A stretch of 64,000 nt of DNA from Sipunculus nudus. Its lineage: Eukaryota > Annelida > Sipuncula > Golfingiida > Sipunculidae. The notes under the pieces are model-generated. The model was given only the letters and a program-made list of their open reading frames with translations, was not told the origin of the DNA and searched no databases. The DNA lies in the NCBI GenBank assembly GCA_026874595.1, contig CM049320.1, positions 23,507,714 through 23,571,713 of the forward strand. The letters are read 5' to 3'. Every line of letters begins with the position of its first letter. Within the stretch, counting starts at the first letter, position 1. Position numbers and translations under genes: made by a program. Positions 62,818 to 64,000 of the stretch are shown piece by piece.

Positions 62818-63281
62818 GTAATTATGAACTAATCATCAGCTTCCTTGAAAATGATGAACCTTTGACCTTACGGTAAAGACCTGGAATAGCCGTACGTCAT
62901 ATTGTAGGATTTCTCCCACAGACAAAATAAAACAACACAGTAATTTAATTTATTTGGAGTATGGTCGTAATCACTAAGCCGAAACATATACTGCCAGTGC
63001 GAGGCAGTACAATCGAGGAGGGTAATAAAAAAGTTTCCATAATGTCGATTAAATTTTAGCTCCTTAGTAAGTAATATTTAGTAATTTTAATAAATGGCAC
63101 CTTATGAGAAGTACAAGCATATTTGCTAACGGTTGGATAAAAACCATCACTTTCAGGTGCCAGAGAACGTGTGAGGTTTAATTGCCCAGTATCAGCCTGC
63201 ATTACCATAGGGTGATTTGTGTGTCAGTCCACTCATAATTAACAGGGATGGTAATTATCTCTGATGAAATAGAAATGTTCA
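62818..63281 (+). other. sequence after exon 8, with a weak candidate terminal exon at 63157-63215
   Basis: A phase-compatible acceptor (ATCACTTTCAG|GTGCC, exon start 63157) would add 19 codons ending at TGA 63213-63215 (GARERVRFNCPVSACITIG). This would make a secreted protein with two extra cysteines. The acceptor tract is mediocre and no AATAAA is close, so a later exon outside the window is equally possible. Confidence 0.25.
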
Positions 63282-64000
63282 TGATAAAATGCACACTTAC
63301 AGACTTTTTTTCGCAGTGCCTGCAGATATTGGCCTGATTTTTGGAGTGTGGCCGGATCATGACCTGTTACAGATCGATTTTGCGTTCGTCCCGATTCACC
63401 TGCTTTTGACCATATTGCGACTCCTCAGCACAGAAAATTTCAAGAAAAATAAAAATTTTCATGATAAATGCACATGTACGGATGTTTTACGTAATGCCTG
63501 CAGATATTGGCCTGTCTCGGTGGACCTACTTTCGACCGTATGACGGCTCCTGAACATAGAAAATTTCATGAAAATAGAAACTTTCATGATAAATGCACAT
63601 GTACCGACTTTTTCGCAATGCTCGCAGATATTGGCCTTATTTTTGGTGTGTGGGTGCATAATGACCACTTACAGATCGAGTTCGCGTTTTGTCTCGGTTG
63701 ACCTTCTTTCGACCGTATGACGGCTCCTGAACATAGAAAATTTCATGAAAATGAAATTTTCATGATAAATGCACATGTACCGATTTTTTCGCAATGCTTG
63801 CAGATAATCACTTGATTTTTGGTCTTGTTGGACCAACAATTGAAATTAGAAAATATCATGAAAAATGCACTTTTACGGACTTTTTTTGCAAAGCATGCAG
63901 ATATTCGCCTTATTTTTGCTGTATAGGTAGATAATGAACAGTTACAGATCAAGTTTGCGATTCGTCCCGGTTGGCCTACTAATAATGACGGATCACGGCT
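63282..64000 (+). repeat. degenerate tandem repeat, unit about 175 bp, five units
   Basis: ATGATAAATGCACATGTACG-type unit starts occur at about 63282, 63463, 63587, 63762 and 63859. They are followed by TTTTTCGCAATGC, GCAGATATTGGCC, TTTTTGG.GTGTGG, ACAGATCGA.TT.GCGTT and CTCCTGAACATAGAAAATTTCATGAA blocks. Some units are shortened by internal deletions. The array runs to the window end. Short open frames in it follow the repeat. Confidence 0.85.

Noticed and set aside
60553..60873. 106-codon open frame in intron 7
   Set aside because: No domain; its right part is SINE family B sequence, and it overlaps an equally long frame on the other strand.
61690..61770. Functional tRNA gene
   Set aside because: The tRNA-like head is part of SINE family B, repeated several times in the window with the same body.
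63282..64000. CRISPR array
   Set aside because: Units are about 175 bp, diverged and lack unique spacers of fixed length, and the genome is eukaryotic.

Overview
The window is animal nuclear DNA from a repeat-dense, intron-rich genome. It contains no operon, ribosome-binding site or other prokaryotic signal. Abundant (TA)n, (TC)n and (AAT)n arrays, several tRNA-derived SINE families, intronic tandem repeats of about 145-155 bp and a Ty3/gypsy element point to a lophotrochozoan, most likely a bivalve mollusc. The phylum is an inference from repeat style and domain content; the species cannot be named from this window.

One host gene dominates. On the + strand, from 6773 to at least 62817, eight exons with GT-AG boundaries join in a single open frame of 445 complete codons. 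They encode a signal peptide, one Ig domain, one MAM domain and one six-cysteine (group A type) SRCR domain, with many N-glycosylation sequons: a secreted or cell-surface adhesion/recognition protein. The gene is partial at the 3' side unless a weak candidate terminal exon at 63157-63215 is used. Intron 1 (44,043 bp) falls inside the Ig domain and makes up about two thirds of the window. The other introns are 0.7-4.0 kb. A CpG-bearing stretch upstream (about 5180-5640) is the likely promoter area.

Left of the gene (1-3348) is the 5' part of a decayed Ty3/gypsy retrotransposon on the minus strand: a 902-bp LTR bounded by TGTTAC/GTAACA, a weakened primer-binding site, gag with frameshifts and stops, and a protease with a changed active site. 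The pol part lies outside the window.

Intron 1 is a museum of mobile DNA. It holds a non-LTR retrotransposon on the minus strand (28120-29640) into which a miniature 156-bp LTR has inserted. That LTR carries a tRNA-like pol III promoter and is followed by an exact tRNA-Pro primer-binding site. A second non-LTR fragment lies at 35970-36750. Several non-autonomous inverted-repeat elements are present (27741-28119, 33219-33470, 38300-38967, 39002-39096, 39848-40374). There are three SINE families and at least three unclassified dispersed families. A 2.16-kb foldback element at 45059-47219 has arms studded with a 16-bp perfect palindrome. Between repeats lie a few GC-richer, non-repetitive stretches that may be cis-regulatory.

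The strongest leads are the Ig-MAM-SRCR gene, the pol III-promoter miniature LTR at 29054, the foldback element at 45059, and an intronic tandem repeat carrying nuclear-receptor half-sites (59560-59990).
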